This document shows, piece after piece, positions 21,700 through 32,173 of a stretch of 64,000 bases of DNA. Location of the stretch: contig JAZDSV010000037.1 of the NCBI GenBank assembly GCA_036784855.1, forward strand, positions 1 through 64,000, given 5' to 3'. The notes under the pieces were generated by a model. That model saw nothing but the letters and a program-made list of their open reading frames with translations. It was not told where the DNA came from and ran no database searches. A program made the position numbers and the translations under genes. Every line of letters starts with the position of its first letter. Position 1 is the stretch's first letter. Source of the DNA: Aphelidium insulamus (taxonomy: Eukaryota; Aphelidiomycota; Aphelidea; Aphelidiaceae).

Positions 21700-22290
21700 G
21701 GTACAGTATTTTTCTGGTGCTTGTAAGTAGTGAACGGCAAGACTGGGGCAGTGGTCATTGAGGTGTCAAACTCAATATTCAAATATCTGTGCAGTCCAAT
21801 TGATCTCAGTGTCAACCACAAATTTTCATCATTATTAACCAAACAACATACTGGAAATGAATCAGAAGCATCAGTTGGTACCTTGCACATGGCATCTAAA
21901 ACCAGCAACTAATTGCACCAGCAGCAATGTGCTGCATGATGACCCATTTATAAATCAATAGACTATGCTTAGCCATGAAGATTTCCCAATTAACTGTCAA
22001 CAGAGTGCTCAAATGAACATAAGTAATTTTAATCAAGTACAACTACATCTTGGTAGTTCACTACTACTACACGTAGAACTCTATTGCTGACTCTAACTGA
22101 CAAAGCCACTGCGCCCATTTAATTTTGCCCTGGTGGACGGTGTATGTTGAATATGCTTTGTATGTAGTACCAAGCGCTACACCTGTGACTTCTGCTCTTT
22201 TAACAGCCTCGACCATCACTATTTACATTGCACGATGATCTGGTGGAGAAACTAGTCGCCATTTATTTGAAAACCACAATGGTCAACGTC
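21700..22290. other. Boundary between repeat region and gene island, no gene recognised
   Basis: A minus-strand open stretch of 92 codons (21908-21630) has no recognisable domain. From about 22130 the composition changes to that of the gene-rich half. The last 60 bp before 22301 should hold the UreG promoter. Confidence 0.4.
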
Positions 22291-22300
22291 AGCTCCAAAA

Positions 22301-23293
22301 ATGTCCACCAATGACATCTGCGCATTCCGAGTTCCAAGTCCGGGCTCGATAGCATCTGAGACGCAAGCCGCGGCACACGATCATTCACACGGTGGACACC
22401 AGCACGGAGCCGACCACCATGGCCACCAGCACGACCACCTGGAACACGCGGGCAAGTACCATCAGCGCCCGGCACCCAACTATGCCAACCGCACGTGGAC
22501 CGAGCGCGCATTCACCGTAGGAATTGGCGGGTATGAATGTTTTCTGTCTGATGCCACGGCATACACGCGCTCACCGTGCCTGCCACGGCAGACCGGTGGG
22601 CAGTGGCAAGACGGCACTGATGCTACAGCTGTGCAAGATGCTGCACCCGCACCACGCCTCCGTGGCATGCGTCACCAATGATATATTCACGCGCGAGGAC
22701 GCCGAGTTCCTGGTGCGCAACAGTGCATTGCCGGATGCAGCGCGCATCCGAGCCATTGAAACGGGCGGGTGTCCGCACGCGGCCATCCGCGAAGACATCT
22801 CCGCCAATTTGAATGCCCTCGAAGAGCTGCATGCCCGTTTCAACCCGGACCTACTGCTCAGTATGTGCGTAATTGTTATATTTATATGCCTAATGCAGGC
22901 TGTAGTCGAGAGCGGCGGCGACAATTTGGCAGCCAATTACAGCCGTGAACTGGCCGACTACATCATTTATGTCATTGATGTGGCAGGCGGAGACAAGGTA
23001 CCGCGCAAAGGCGGTAGGTATATCGTATCTCTGCCCAGTAGTACAAGATGTATTGTGGGCATAATCACGGTGCAGGACCGGGTATCACGCACTCTGATCT
23101 GCTGGTGATCAACAAGACAGATCTGGCGGAATTGGTGGGCGCAGACTTGTCCGTTATGGAACGTGATGCGCGCAAGATCCGCGACGACGGGCCAACAGTG
23201 TTTGCGCAGGTGAAGCACGGCCGCGGCATGCCCGACATTGTGCAGTATATCCTCACGGCCTGGCGCGACAGTCAGCAGCACAAGTCCCAGTAA
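22301..23293 (+). CDS. ureG: Urease accessory GTPase UreG (nickel insertion)
   Basis: UreG is a SIMIBI-class GTPase that delivers nickel to urease in the cytosol. Exons 22301-22530, 22592-22860, 22906-23013 and 23076-23293 give 274 aa. The N-terminus (residues about 28-50) is His-rich ([18 protein letters not shown]), a metal-binding extension common in UreG. The P-loop [10 protein letters not shown] follows exon junction 1. Further marks are [60 protein letters not shown] and the NKTD guanine motif, all in family order. Introns of 61, 45 and 62 nt are GT-AG and restore these motifs exactly. No other urease gene is in the window. COA6 starts 53 bp downstream on the same strand. Confidence 0.95.
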
Positions 23294-23346
23294 AAGAGGC
23301 AGTTGAAGTATTATCTCTGAACATACATTGAACATACTTGACGAAA

Positions 23347-23818
23347 ATGCCGACATCAAAGAGCGCGCGCGACGAGTGCTGGGCGGCGCGAGACGCGTAC
23401 TTTAGCTGTCTGGACCGGCACCGCATAGTGTCCACGCGGCAGCCATCGTTGGCGGATTTGCGCGCCACATTCCGCCCAGGTGCCTCGCCGGCCGATATCC
23501 AGGACCGCGCGGCGGACCTTGTGCCCACTGCCAAACCAGTTGATGGCGGCGATGTGTCCGCGCGGCTGCCATCAGACTGCCAGCCCCTCTACGGCCAATT
23601 CACTGGCAAATGCATCGCGAGCTGGGTACGGGTCATCGGTGTCGTGATATGTACCCACATTCTCTTGTATGTGCACTCACTGCTTACTCGGCCGCTCACA
23701 GGTTACACACTTTGAACTGTTGAGGGAGAAGGAGGCGGCAATGCAGGCACTGGCAGCACGCGGTGCACGGCCGCTGTCGGAGGGAGTAGTGCCTAGTGGT
23801 ACTGCGCAGCCGAAGTAA
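23347..23818 (+). CDS. COA6: Cytochrome c oxidase assembly factor 6 (COA6)-like
   Basis: COA6 is a small twin-Cys protein of the mitochondrial intermembrane space that helps deliver copper to cytochrome c oxidase subunit 2. Exons 23347-23625 and 23702-23818 (131 aa). The first pair is C11-x9-C21 in [14 protein letters not shown]; the second is C78-x10-C89 in [17 protein letters not shown]. That CX9C-CX10C pattern is the COA6 signature. The exon 2 start [15 protein letters not shown] matches the family's C-terminal helix. The insert of about 45 residues between the pairs is longer than in human COA6. The ATG chosen is the first one; upstream in-frame codons lack ATG. Confidence 0.85.
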
Positions 23819-23845
23819 TACATCTACAGGTACATGTCTATTTTT

Positions 23846-24680
23846 CTATCCTGTCGACCGTGCCAACTTGACAGCGGCATTGTCGCCCGTGTCACCTTCT
23901 GCTTCAGTCTGGTTACGCCGCCTCTTCTTCACACCGCTCCTGTGCTTCTTGGTGCCGGCGGGTGACGTGGCTGGTGATGTCTCTGCGGACTGATCGACAG
24001 TGGGAGTGGAGTCGCGGCACAGCTCCTCCACCGACACCGTGTTGCCGTTGCCGGCACTGAAGCGCATTCTATTGTGCGTAAAGTGCATGTTGAGTTGTGC
24101 GGTGGGTGGTGTGTCTGTGAGGGGCGCGCTGCCTGCCTGCGTGCTATCGACAGTGTCCTTTTCTTCTTCTTCGGCCAAAGTTGCGGCGATTTTCTGCGCG
24201 GTGTAATTCTACCTTCTCTTACTACACACGCACAATACACACCTCCACGTCGCTGTTGAACGCGCGGAAAGACCGCCTGCCAAATGCTCTTGGCCGTGAC
24301 ATGAATGCGGCAAAGCTCGCCTCGCTCTTTACGCGTGGCGGCAATGATGATGATGATGAGCTCTCTACAGCAGCAGCAGTATTGCTCAGCTGTGGCAGCG
24401 TCCACCGCGCCGCCGACTCTTCCTGCTTCTGTGCCACCTGCAGCTGTTCGCGCAGTTCCGTCTCCTTGGCGCGTTGCATAAACTGTGCATGACAATTAAT
24501 GTGATGTGTACTGGCGTGGGTGACATACGCAGCACTGACCTTGAGGTTGAATATCTTGCTGGAGAGCATCGGTGCCGGTTTGCCTGCTGCAGTGCCGTCT
24601 CGCGGTGCCTGCGGCTGCTGCTTGGGCGGCGAGGAAGATTCCGCGCGCGTTTTCTTTGCCGGCATTTTGTCTTTTGCCAT
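23846..24680 (-). CDS. MPP6: M-phase phosphoprotein 6 (MPP6)-like exosome cofactor
   Basis: MPP6 is a nuclear RNA exosome cofactor that helps dock the MTR4 helicase for rRNA and other RNA processing. Exons (minus) 24680-24540, 24482-24243, 24193-23846; 242 aa. The signature is split by intron 1: KIFNLKFMQRAKETE (family LKFMQRxxE), followed about 70 residues on by RRSFRAFNSDVEKI (family MSFxGFNPEVEKL). The C-terminus is acidic then basic (KKHRSGVKKRRRN), a likely nuclear signal. Introns of 57 and 49 nt are GT-AG. Start is the first Met; a second Met 37 codons later (before LSSKIFNL) is possible. It converges with COA6, with only 27 bp between stops. Confidence 0.8.
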
Positions 24681-24689
24681 TCTCGGTGC

Positions 24690-25090
24690 TGTTGTGTTGT
24701 TCTCTCAATCTCAACTGTTGCTTATTGTCCTAATACATAGTTTCTCGTTCTTGGTATCCGCAGAGTTGTTGCTTAACACATAATTTGGTAACATACACAT
24801 ATACATACAGGGTACATGCGTCAAATGCTTCAGATGGTAGAACACATGTCTCTCTTGTATAATTTTCTGTTGTTATCTCTACTTGTAGTATTCAGAGATG
24901 CGATGGATTGATTGACTGATTTATTCATTAAGCGTGTCCAACCTATTTGTTGATTATGACGCTGTTACGCCGAAAATTCCTGGAACAGAAATGTGCCGCA
25001 GTTACCGGTAATGCGCTGGGTGTGATGGAACTATTTTGATAGTTTCAACATCATATACGACTAACTTGCACTGATACATATCAATAGAAT
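24690..25090. other. Intergenic, no gene seen
   Basis: AT-rich spacer between the 5' end of the MPP6-like gene and the 3' end of ARMT1. Contains no open frame of note. Confidence 0.5.
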
Positions 25091-25096
25091 CACATT

Positions 25097-26615
25097 TTAC
25101 GGCCTGTATGAAGTCTGAATGACGGCAAACTTCCCGCTGACCATCCAGCCCTTGGTGCCGGCCTGCTTGCCGTACTTGGCATCCAGCTCTGCCACTTGGT
25201 CTGCATCACGCAGTCCCACCACCACATCGGCCTTGAGTGTGCGCAGCGCCACCACCGGTGCATTGGTGGATAGATCTGCCAGCGGTCCAATGGCCACCTG
25301 GAATGGAGTGTCGCTTGGCCACGCGCCATCATGCACCAGCTTGCGGTAATTGAGATCCCCTGACTGTTATACTTATGTACTCAGAATACAATGCCATAAT
25401 ATAGTCTAGATACCCTTGATTATGACGACGATGGCGTCCGACATCAGTTCCGCGTGCAGAATCGGTTCAGCCGTGGGCAGCTGCCAGAACGGCCGGAATG
25501 TCGTCCAAAACGGGTGCTGGGTGAGTTTCCAGCGACCTTTCGATAGGTGTTGGCGCCACCTGGTAGCTATTTGCAAGCAGTACACGGCATCATCATTGTC
25601 GTCTGCCGTCTCTAGCGCGCGGAGTAGCGCTTCGACATCGGCGGCGGTAGTGTCGCTGACAAACCACGGCATGCACTTCATGTGCAGCACAACTCGGCGG
25701 CACATCCCGCGCGCCACCAGCCAGTCCGCCAGGCACAGATCCATGAGCAGTTCGGCACCAGCATTGTCGAGCACAATGTGCACAGTGTCGCTCGCATATG
25801 CTTTGGAAGCGGCGTTCAGGAAGCAGGCATACACGCGGTCCGTCTCATCCACCAGCAGATGGTCCAGGGCCGCAGTGGGAGTGTTGTGTCGCGCAGCTGC
25901 CACTTCGGCCGGTGTCCGGTCAGCATTCATCGACAGGTCCACCTGGTTGCCCCATAACGCGCTGTGCAACAGCTCCGTGAACTGGGGGCGTAGTGTGGCG
26001 TCATCTCCGCATTCACCTTGCAACCACTCCTCCAACCGCTTGCCGGCCACACGAATCTCCTGTGTATGTACTTGTGTTATGGAAGTCTACATACATATGG
26101 TGTGGATGCATACGTACAGGCATTGCCGACACCAGCGAGCGCTCCTTGTGCTCCGCGAACCAGTCGTAGTCGCGCCAGCAGTCGGGATCGGCGCGGGCCG
26201 CCTCCTCAAACAGGTCGGCCACCCGGCGGTACATGTAGCACTCGGCAAACAGCCACGGCACCGTGAACCAGCGTCGCCGCTCAGCGGGCTGCCATTCGGC
26301 CAGCTGCGCGTTCCAACAGCTGCTGGCGTCACTGGCGCCGGCATCGGCCACGGGTGTGCACTCCTTGTTGCACTGCAGCTCGTACCGCAGCCTGCTCAGG
26401 CCGGCGATGATGGTGGCGCCGACGCGATCTCGCTGGCAGTCGTGGTGTATGTGTGGCGACGGCGGTGGCGTTGTGTGCAGGCGCCGGCTCACCGTGTCCA
26501 CCAGCTGCGTGAGTATGACGGGCAGCCGATCGCGCAATGTGACGAACGCGAACGACGTCTCGGGGTTCAGCGAGCCGGACAGCAGCGACACGGGCACCTC
26601 GGCGCCGTACTCCAT
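25097..26615 (-). CDS. ARMT1: Damage-control phosphatase, ARMT1/DUF89 family
   Basis: DUF89 enzymes are metal-dependent phosphatases acting on harmful sugar phosphates; the eukaryotic ARMT1 branch was also reported as a protein-glutamate methyltransferase. Exons (minus) 26615-26118, 26059-25414, 25359-25097; 468 aa, the family's usual length. Diagnostic stretches: FAFVTLRDRLPVILTQ near the N-terminus, WFTVPWLFAECYMYRR, the metal-binding VHIVLDNAGAELLMD (Asp264-Asn265), HMKCMPWFVSDT and, across intron 2, VVIIKGDLNYRKLV. Introns of 58 and 54 nt are GT-AG. Lies head to tail with the KHE-like gene upstream (its stop at 26732). Confidence 0.9.
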
Positions 26616-26731
26616 GCTAATCAGTGTCTCAATGTATGCAATTCACGCGTTACACACACACATATCTATAGCACGTACAATGCACAATGTACACACAGAG
26701 TATATAGCTGTATGTATATATGGCGCATGTA

Positions 26732-28101
26732 TTAACTTGGGGGCCACTCGAGTGACAGTTGCCGTGCCAGCTTCTCCTTGGCCTTGACGAGGTCTTTGTA
26801 GAGGCGAGCTGGCGGGATGCCGTACGCGTCGGCCACCGCTCGAACAGTCTGCCTGTCCATCCACACGGTGGCCGAGCCGACGCAGGCACTTTGCATCAGT
26901 CGCCGATAGCATTGCCGCAGCGTGGTCGCGCCGGGTGCACTGTCGGCTACGTAGTCCACGCCGACAGAGCTGAGCGTGTGCTGAACCTCTTGCCGATGCC
27001 GCCGCACAATAGCCAGCTTATCCGCGTCATCACCACTCGATTGTTCCTCCAGCGCGCGCAGCTTGTCCAGTTCTGTCTGCAGCTGTGGCCGCAGTTGGGC
27101 ATCAGTGGCCAGCACCTGTGCCACAAAATTGGCCGAGTTGTGGCAGCGGCGGTAGGCAAACATGCGCACTAGGTTGTAGGCGAGTGGCAGCGACACCAGC
27201 TTGCCGAAAGTGTCGGTGTAGAAGAGAGTGTCGTACATGGCGTCCAGTTCCGTCAACATGGACGGCCACACGGCGTAGAATGGCACCGTGACGGCCAGTG
27301 TAATCTGTGTGCGCCGTTTCAACTTGCGGTAGTGCGGGTCTGCCAGTGAGGCCAAGTGCTTCACCGCCTTCGCAAGCGGCCTCGTTACATCATTACTGCC
27401 ATAACGTGCTGTGTCGGCACCAGGCAGCCTGAATGGCAACTGCGCGCTGCACTGTTCCAGCACCTCGGTAGGATACAAGATTTCAATCTGCACAATGTAA
27501 ATAATCACCAACATAATGCATAACAAGAGCAGGCTACTTGCCTTCTTCATTGGAATGCTCATGGAGGCGTCATAGTGCGTAAACTGCGCATTAATATCAT
27601 TGTACACTGGTTAAATGGACAAACCTGTGCCTGTGTGTCCAGCGAGCGTAAAAAGTCTTCCTCGGCCGGCGTGGACCACCTGGACACCACGCGCTCCGAC
27701 CAGCCAAACACGCGCCTCCTCACGGACTCCAGTGGTGATACATTGGCGTCTGCTTCAGTGCTGGGATGGTGACGCGGAATGAATAAGCCATTCCACGCGC
27801 CGCGATACACCCGCGACAGCACCCACAGACCCGACTTCCACAGGTGCAGACCCTCAGTGACGGCATGTTTAATAGTCGACACCGACGACTGGTTGGAGTG
27901 GTTGTGGCTCACGGGCAGTGGATAGAGGTGCATGTGTGCGTGTATGGCAGCACTGGCACCACCGCTGGGTACCGTGACGCGTCGGAATGCAATAGGCAGC
28001 GCCACAATGCGCAATGTGGTGTCGATGGACGGCGCGGTTGTCGCAGAAGAGCTGGTGGACAGGACGCGTCGAATACTTGTTGTCGCCATTGGTGGTGGCA
28101 T
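26732..28101 (-). CDS. Mitochondrial K+/H+ exchange-related protein (Mit_KHE1-like)
   Basis: Exons (minus) 28101-27625, 27583-27542, 27487-26732; 424 aa. The N-terminal RIVALPIAFRRVTV, the central LHLWKSGLWVLSRVY, SVRRRVFGWSERV, then ILYPTEV and the hydrophobic helix pair RTQITLAVTVPFYAVWPSM / LVSLPLAYNLVRMFAYRR follow the order of the Mit_KHE1 family (yeast YDL183C type), proposed to support mitochondrial K+/H+ exchange. The C-terminal domain (AYGIPPARLYKDLVKA) looks extra. Intron 1 is only 41 nt. Intron 2 (27488-27541) is GC-AG, with donor AAG|GCAAGT. Family assignment is from memory of pattern, hence moderate confidence; membrane and mitochondrial location is inferred. Confidence 0.55.
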
Positions 28102-28429
28102 TGTGTCTTGATTGTTGTGCTCTGTTAACAGTTACCTGAAGTGGCACACACGGCACAGATCGCTGCCCTCTTCGGTAAATACGGTCATGCAGACTCTTCA
28201 ACCATTATGCAGGGCAAAAGCTGTATCTTATGACTCACCGCACTTATAGTACACAGTCTGCATGCCAGACCCTTCACAACCCATGTATGTATGCATATTT
28301 ACATCACAGTCACTAGCATGAGACACCGTGCCAGCCAAGCGCGTTGTTATCGCGCACCTCCACGCGTATTTCGTGTAACCCGATACGCACGATACGCACG
28401 CGCACAAACTTTGGCAAAATACAATCTGC

Positions 28430-30355
28430 GTGTGCATGCGCCGACGGCGGGACCGGCTGCCGCTGCGACTTACTGCCGCCTATGTCTGTCTGCTGTGGGC
28501 GGCAGTTGTGGTTATCGGTTGGCTGCCACAATCGAGCATTCCCGCAGAGACACTCAAGAGCACTTCTGCACCGCTGGCACCCGCGCCAACACTACTCTCC
28601 ACGTCGATTGCAATGATCACGGCATCGGCTCGGGCAGTGGTGCCACATGTAGTTGCCGACAGTTCGACAAGCAGTACAGCCACTACACCACTCTCATCCC
28701 AAGGACTGGAGTGGCTGTCCCGCACTGTTTTTGGCCGTGACTTGGCCACGCTTGCCACTATCGACACCAAGCACCGCGGCGTAACAGTGGCGGTGGCCAG
28801 CTTCATGGACAGCGATGCTGACGAACTGCTCTCGATGCTGGACTACGGCGGCCAACTGGATGCCGCGTGCAAGTGCTCCATATACAACGATCCGGTACCA
28901 GTGGCCGATACTCGCCATGACTGCGCCCCAATGCGGCTTCTGGCCACCAACCAGCCGTTCAGGGTGACTCACGCCAAGTTGGCCAGGTACACCGGTGCAC
29001 TTGTGCTGGTGCAGCACCCACTGCATGCCATCATTGCCGGGTTTGTTCGCGACTACCAGACGGCGCTGACTGCCAGTGCCCTGGAGTCGGCAGTGTTTGA
29101 ACAGTATGCGCGCGCCAAAGCCGATCTGTGGAGTCGGTACGTGCACTATTGGATGCGGGAACGTGCTGCCGGCAAGACGGTGCGCTTTGTCGGCTACGAA
29201 GAGTTTGTGACGGGCGTGGCTCCTGCTCTACACGGCGGCGCCGATGGAGATGGATGTGCCTCGATGGACACATATCGGCGCTCCGCCCGCGTTTTCAACC
29301 AGACGCTGGCCGACATGTCGTTGGCAATGTCGCTGCACGGCCCTCTGATTATGAGGTGGATATGTCTGCACGCCCAAGAGGCGATGGCGGCACTCCGCGA
29401 AGGCACTGACGCCATCCAGTGGCACTTGGACGACTACTCGTCGGCGCTTTTCCAGTGCGGTGGCCGAAGGCGGAGAGACAGCCAGTCGCAACGTGTCAAC
29501 CTGCTCACCACCGCGTATCGCAGCAGCAAAGAGGACCGGCGGCAGGAGCTGGACTATGCATTCCTGCGCAACTACCACAACGGCTTCATCGACACCGTGA
29601 CACTGTGGATCGACGGCGGCCAGGGCGGCGGCGACTACGACGACGAGGATAATAACTACGCGATACCGGATGTTGTGGAAGACTTTCGCGACGCCGACCC
29701 CGGCCGGCTGTCACTGGTGTTTACCGCCACACAGCCGCTCTACTCGGACCTGTTCACCTATGCCAACACGCACTTCCACAACGAGATCATCATTGTGCAG
29801 AACAGCGACATTTACTGGTCCGAGGAGAGTGTGCGGCTGCTGCGCGACAATCTGCTCCCAGGCCAGGTATTCGCCCTGTCTCGGCACACGAACCTCACCT
29901 CGGAGCCGGCCAGCCAGTGCTCGGAGACTGGTTCTCACAACCGCAAGTAGGTGTTCATATTCATCTATATGCATATATATATATATATGCGTAGTATATA
30001 GTACTATGTATATACATAATGGATATACTAACTTTACAGCTTCTGTTTAAACTATATTGGGTCACATGATGCGTTTGCACTGCGGCCGCCGATCGATCCG
30101 ACACTGATACGGGAGCTACACTTTAAGCAAAACACCTGGGGTGCCGAGAACGTAGTCATTGAGGCGCTGAAACACGGCGGCTGGTCCGTGTACAACCCGT
30201 GCATGGAGATTCAGCCGGTGCACTCGCACTGTTCCGGCTACAGGCCGCATCCTGGCCACGCTATTCGCACGCCGCCAGAGGGGATGCGGTCGGCGCGGGC
30301 ATCCCGGTGTGCCACACCGATTTTGCTGGCCGACATTGCGGCCAAGAGGACATGA
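28430..30355 (+). CDS. Type II membrane fusion: sulfotransferase-like plus sugar-transferase-like halves (A)
   Basis: Exons 28430-29946 and 30040-30355; 610 aa. After a basic start (MRRRRDR) comes one hydrophobic segment at about residues 13-32, a signal anchor placing the rest in the Golgi lumen. Residues about 170-270 resemble a WSCD/sulfotransferase fold: FRVTHAKLARYTGALVLVQ, HPLHAIIAGFVRDYQ, VHYWMRE and VRFVGYEEF. From about residue 415 a second domain begins, SLVFTATQPLYSDLF, NEIIIVQNSDIYW, FALSRHTNLT and, across the intron, FCLNYIGSHDAFALRPP and WGAENVVIEALKHGGW with paired Cys. This block resembles a widespread uncharacterised glycosyltransferase-like family. The 93-nt intron is GT-AG. 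A PAPS-binding loop is not evident, so sulfation is inferred. Confidence 0.6.
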
Positions 30356-30359
30356 CTAT

Positions 30360-30730
30360 GCTTGCATGATGCATATAATTATTGTACATAGAGCGCGATA
30401 TATTTACGGATTGATATGTTAGCTATCATCTACTCTCTTCTCCTGTATGTACGTCAGAAACGTGATGATTACGGGGGGTCAGAAGGACACTGTGTTGATA
30501 GAGAGTGTGCTCAAGTATTTAGCAGCATTTGATTGTGGCAGCCGTTTAATTTATTTAAATACTGTACGACGAAAAAATTTCATGCTCAAAAAAGAGCTAT
30601 ATATAAAGCGGGCAAATACCTGTATTTTACCGCTTTATACTGACACGATTGTTGCTTGGGAGATCGCTACGATCGTCGATCGTTGATGATTCAGTTTCTA
30701 TTCCAGATGGATTTTTGGCACGACTCTGAT
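30360..30730. other. Intergenic spacer
   Basis: AT-rich. A 79-codon open stretch (30447-30686) has no recognisable domain, though it could be upstream remains of the Crinkler-like relic. Confidence 0.4.
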
Positions 30731-30732
30731 AT

Positions 30733-31311
30733 ATGCTAGAGATAGTCGCGATTGGAAGCGAATGTGACCACCGTATCGTAATTAATGACTTTATGCTGAC
30801 TGTGGTGTGCAATGCTGATTTCCTCGACAAGTTACGTATATCTACAGATATCGAAGTCGAGGTGTATAGTGACACTCGAGTTGGACAAAAGAGAAAGCGA
30901 CAGTATCTGAGCGGTCTAGTTCACCATATCATTTTCCTTTTCGTATTGGTCAGCCCATGGACGAGGTATCGGAGAAGAAAGTGCAGATAATTATAGTTGA
31001 AGCAAAGGACGGTTGGAAGGATGATGAAATGCGTCAGTGCATGGCAGGGGCAGCCGCGATTCATAAGGACCGCAAAGATTCAGAACTATCCGCAAAGAAG
31101 AACTGTCGAGTCTGGGCTGTCTGACCAATGCGTCCGATTGGCGGTTTATTCACATTGATGGCGATGGTGCTGCCATTGTCTCCGCACACTTCTCTATGGC
31201 GCTGGGTGTCGAGTCCATCACAGAGCAACAGGTGACCAAGATATATCAGCTTCTGCATCACATTGTCAAGTGTGCCTACCTCGCACCCCCGACAACAACA
31301 ACTCCACTCTA
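30733..31311 (+). pseudogene. Crinkler-like C-terminal nuclease-type domain, frameshifted
   Basis: Three consecutive plus-strand pieces in different frames read as one protein: EIVAIGSECDHRIVINDFML...CNADFLDKLR (30736-30900), then FPFRIGQPMDEVSEKKVQ-IIIVEAKDGW (from about 30930) and, after a frame change at about 31118, LTNASDWRFIHIDGDG ... KIYQLLHHIVKCAYLA to a stop at 31309-31311. IIIVEAKDGW has the E-x-K pattern of PD-(D/E)XK nucleases, and the VEAK...QC...A...SD.W.F..ID order resembles C-terminal domains of Crinkler (CRN)-like proteins as I remember them. No intact start or header is present. It is a relic of two or more lesions. Assignment is tentative. Confidence 0.4.
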
Positions 31312-31371
31312 GCCTACACTACAATAGTAGCAATTGTATCCTATGAAAGCCCATCATGTGAAAGACAAGTT

Positions 31372-32084
31372 CTATGAAGTAAGCTTTTGCACAATCCAGT
31401 CCAGGCCTTCGAATATTCTGTCATAATGTTATAGATTATGTTCCTTAAACATTTATACATCATATGTGTACACACCCCTGGCCAGTGAGTGCACAGCAGG
31501 CTTGTATGTGCCACTGCCGGTCCTTGAGTGTGGTAAGTTTGAGGGCTTCACTGATTTGCGCGGCAGTGAGCGCGCCTTTGACATCCTGCTTGTTGGCCAT
31601 CACTAGCAGAGTGGCAGTCCGCAGATTCTACGGGCGGCAGTCAGTGCGGTGCACACGGCGGTCAGGACAATGCATATGTCAGACACCTCATGCTCCATCA
31701 TCTTGTGCAGTTCGGCGCACGAGATGTGCAGCCGGTCCTTGTCCGTGCTGTCCACCACCATGATCACGGCCTTGGTGTTGACGTAGTAGGTGGACCAGCT
31801 GGACCGCAGCGACTCCTGGCCGCCCACGTCCCACATGAGAAAGTGTATATTCTTGTAGATGACCTCCTCGACGTTGGAGCCGATGGTGGGCGTGGTGGCC
31901 ACAACCTCATTGAGCAGCCTGACGGTTGAATGAATGAATGGCTCAATGTATGCAGCAGCAATGGCCCGACGTACAGCTTGTAGAGCACGGTGGTCTTGCC
32001 GGCATTGTCCAGCCCCACCAGCACTATCTTGACCTCTTCCTTGCGCCAGAAGAGCCGCCAGAGCCGCGTCATCATGATGCCCAT
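31372..32084 (-). CDS. ARL5: ADP-ribosylation factor-like GTPase ARL5
   Basis: ARL5 is a small GTPase of the trans-Golgi that recruits the GARP tether in endosome-to-Golgi traffic. Exons (minus) 32084-31975, 31918-31687, 31627-31476, 31417-31372 give exactly 179 aa, the length of human ARL5. Motifs: [12 protein letters not shown] with Gly2 for myristoylation, P-loop [17 protein letters not shown] (switch I), [13 protein letters not shown] (switch II), ANKQDVKGA and the ARL5-type end [13 protein letters not shown]...GLDWIV. All three introns (56, 59, 58 nt) are GT-AG and remove in-frame stops. It shares an 89-bp divergent start region with PIG-U. Confidence 0.95.
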
Positions 32085-32106
32085 GGTGGCGATTAATAAT
32101 CTCTCT

Positions 32107-32108
<2 letters not shown>

Positions 32109-32147
<39 letters not shown>
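32109..32147 (+). repeat. (GT)n microsatellite in a divergent promoter
   Basis: About 19 uninterrupted GT units lie between the ARL5 start (32084, minus) and the PIG-U start (32174, plus). With 89 bp between start codons, the repeat fills nearly half of the shared 5' region. Confidence 0.9.
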
Positions 32148-32155
<8 letters not shown>

Positions 32156-32173
32156 CTCACAGTTTTCGGCGCC

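Noticed and set aside
25416-26735. Long plus-strand open frame of 439 codons
   Set aside because: It is antisense to the ARMT1 exons and crosses their introns; the minus-strand protein has clear family motifs and this one has none.
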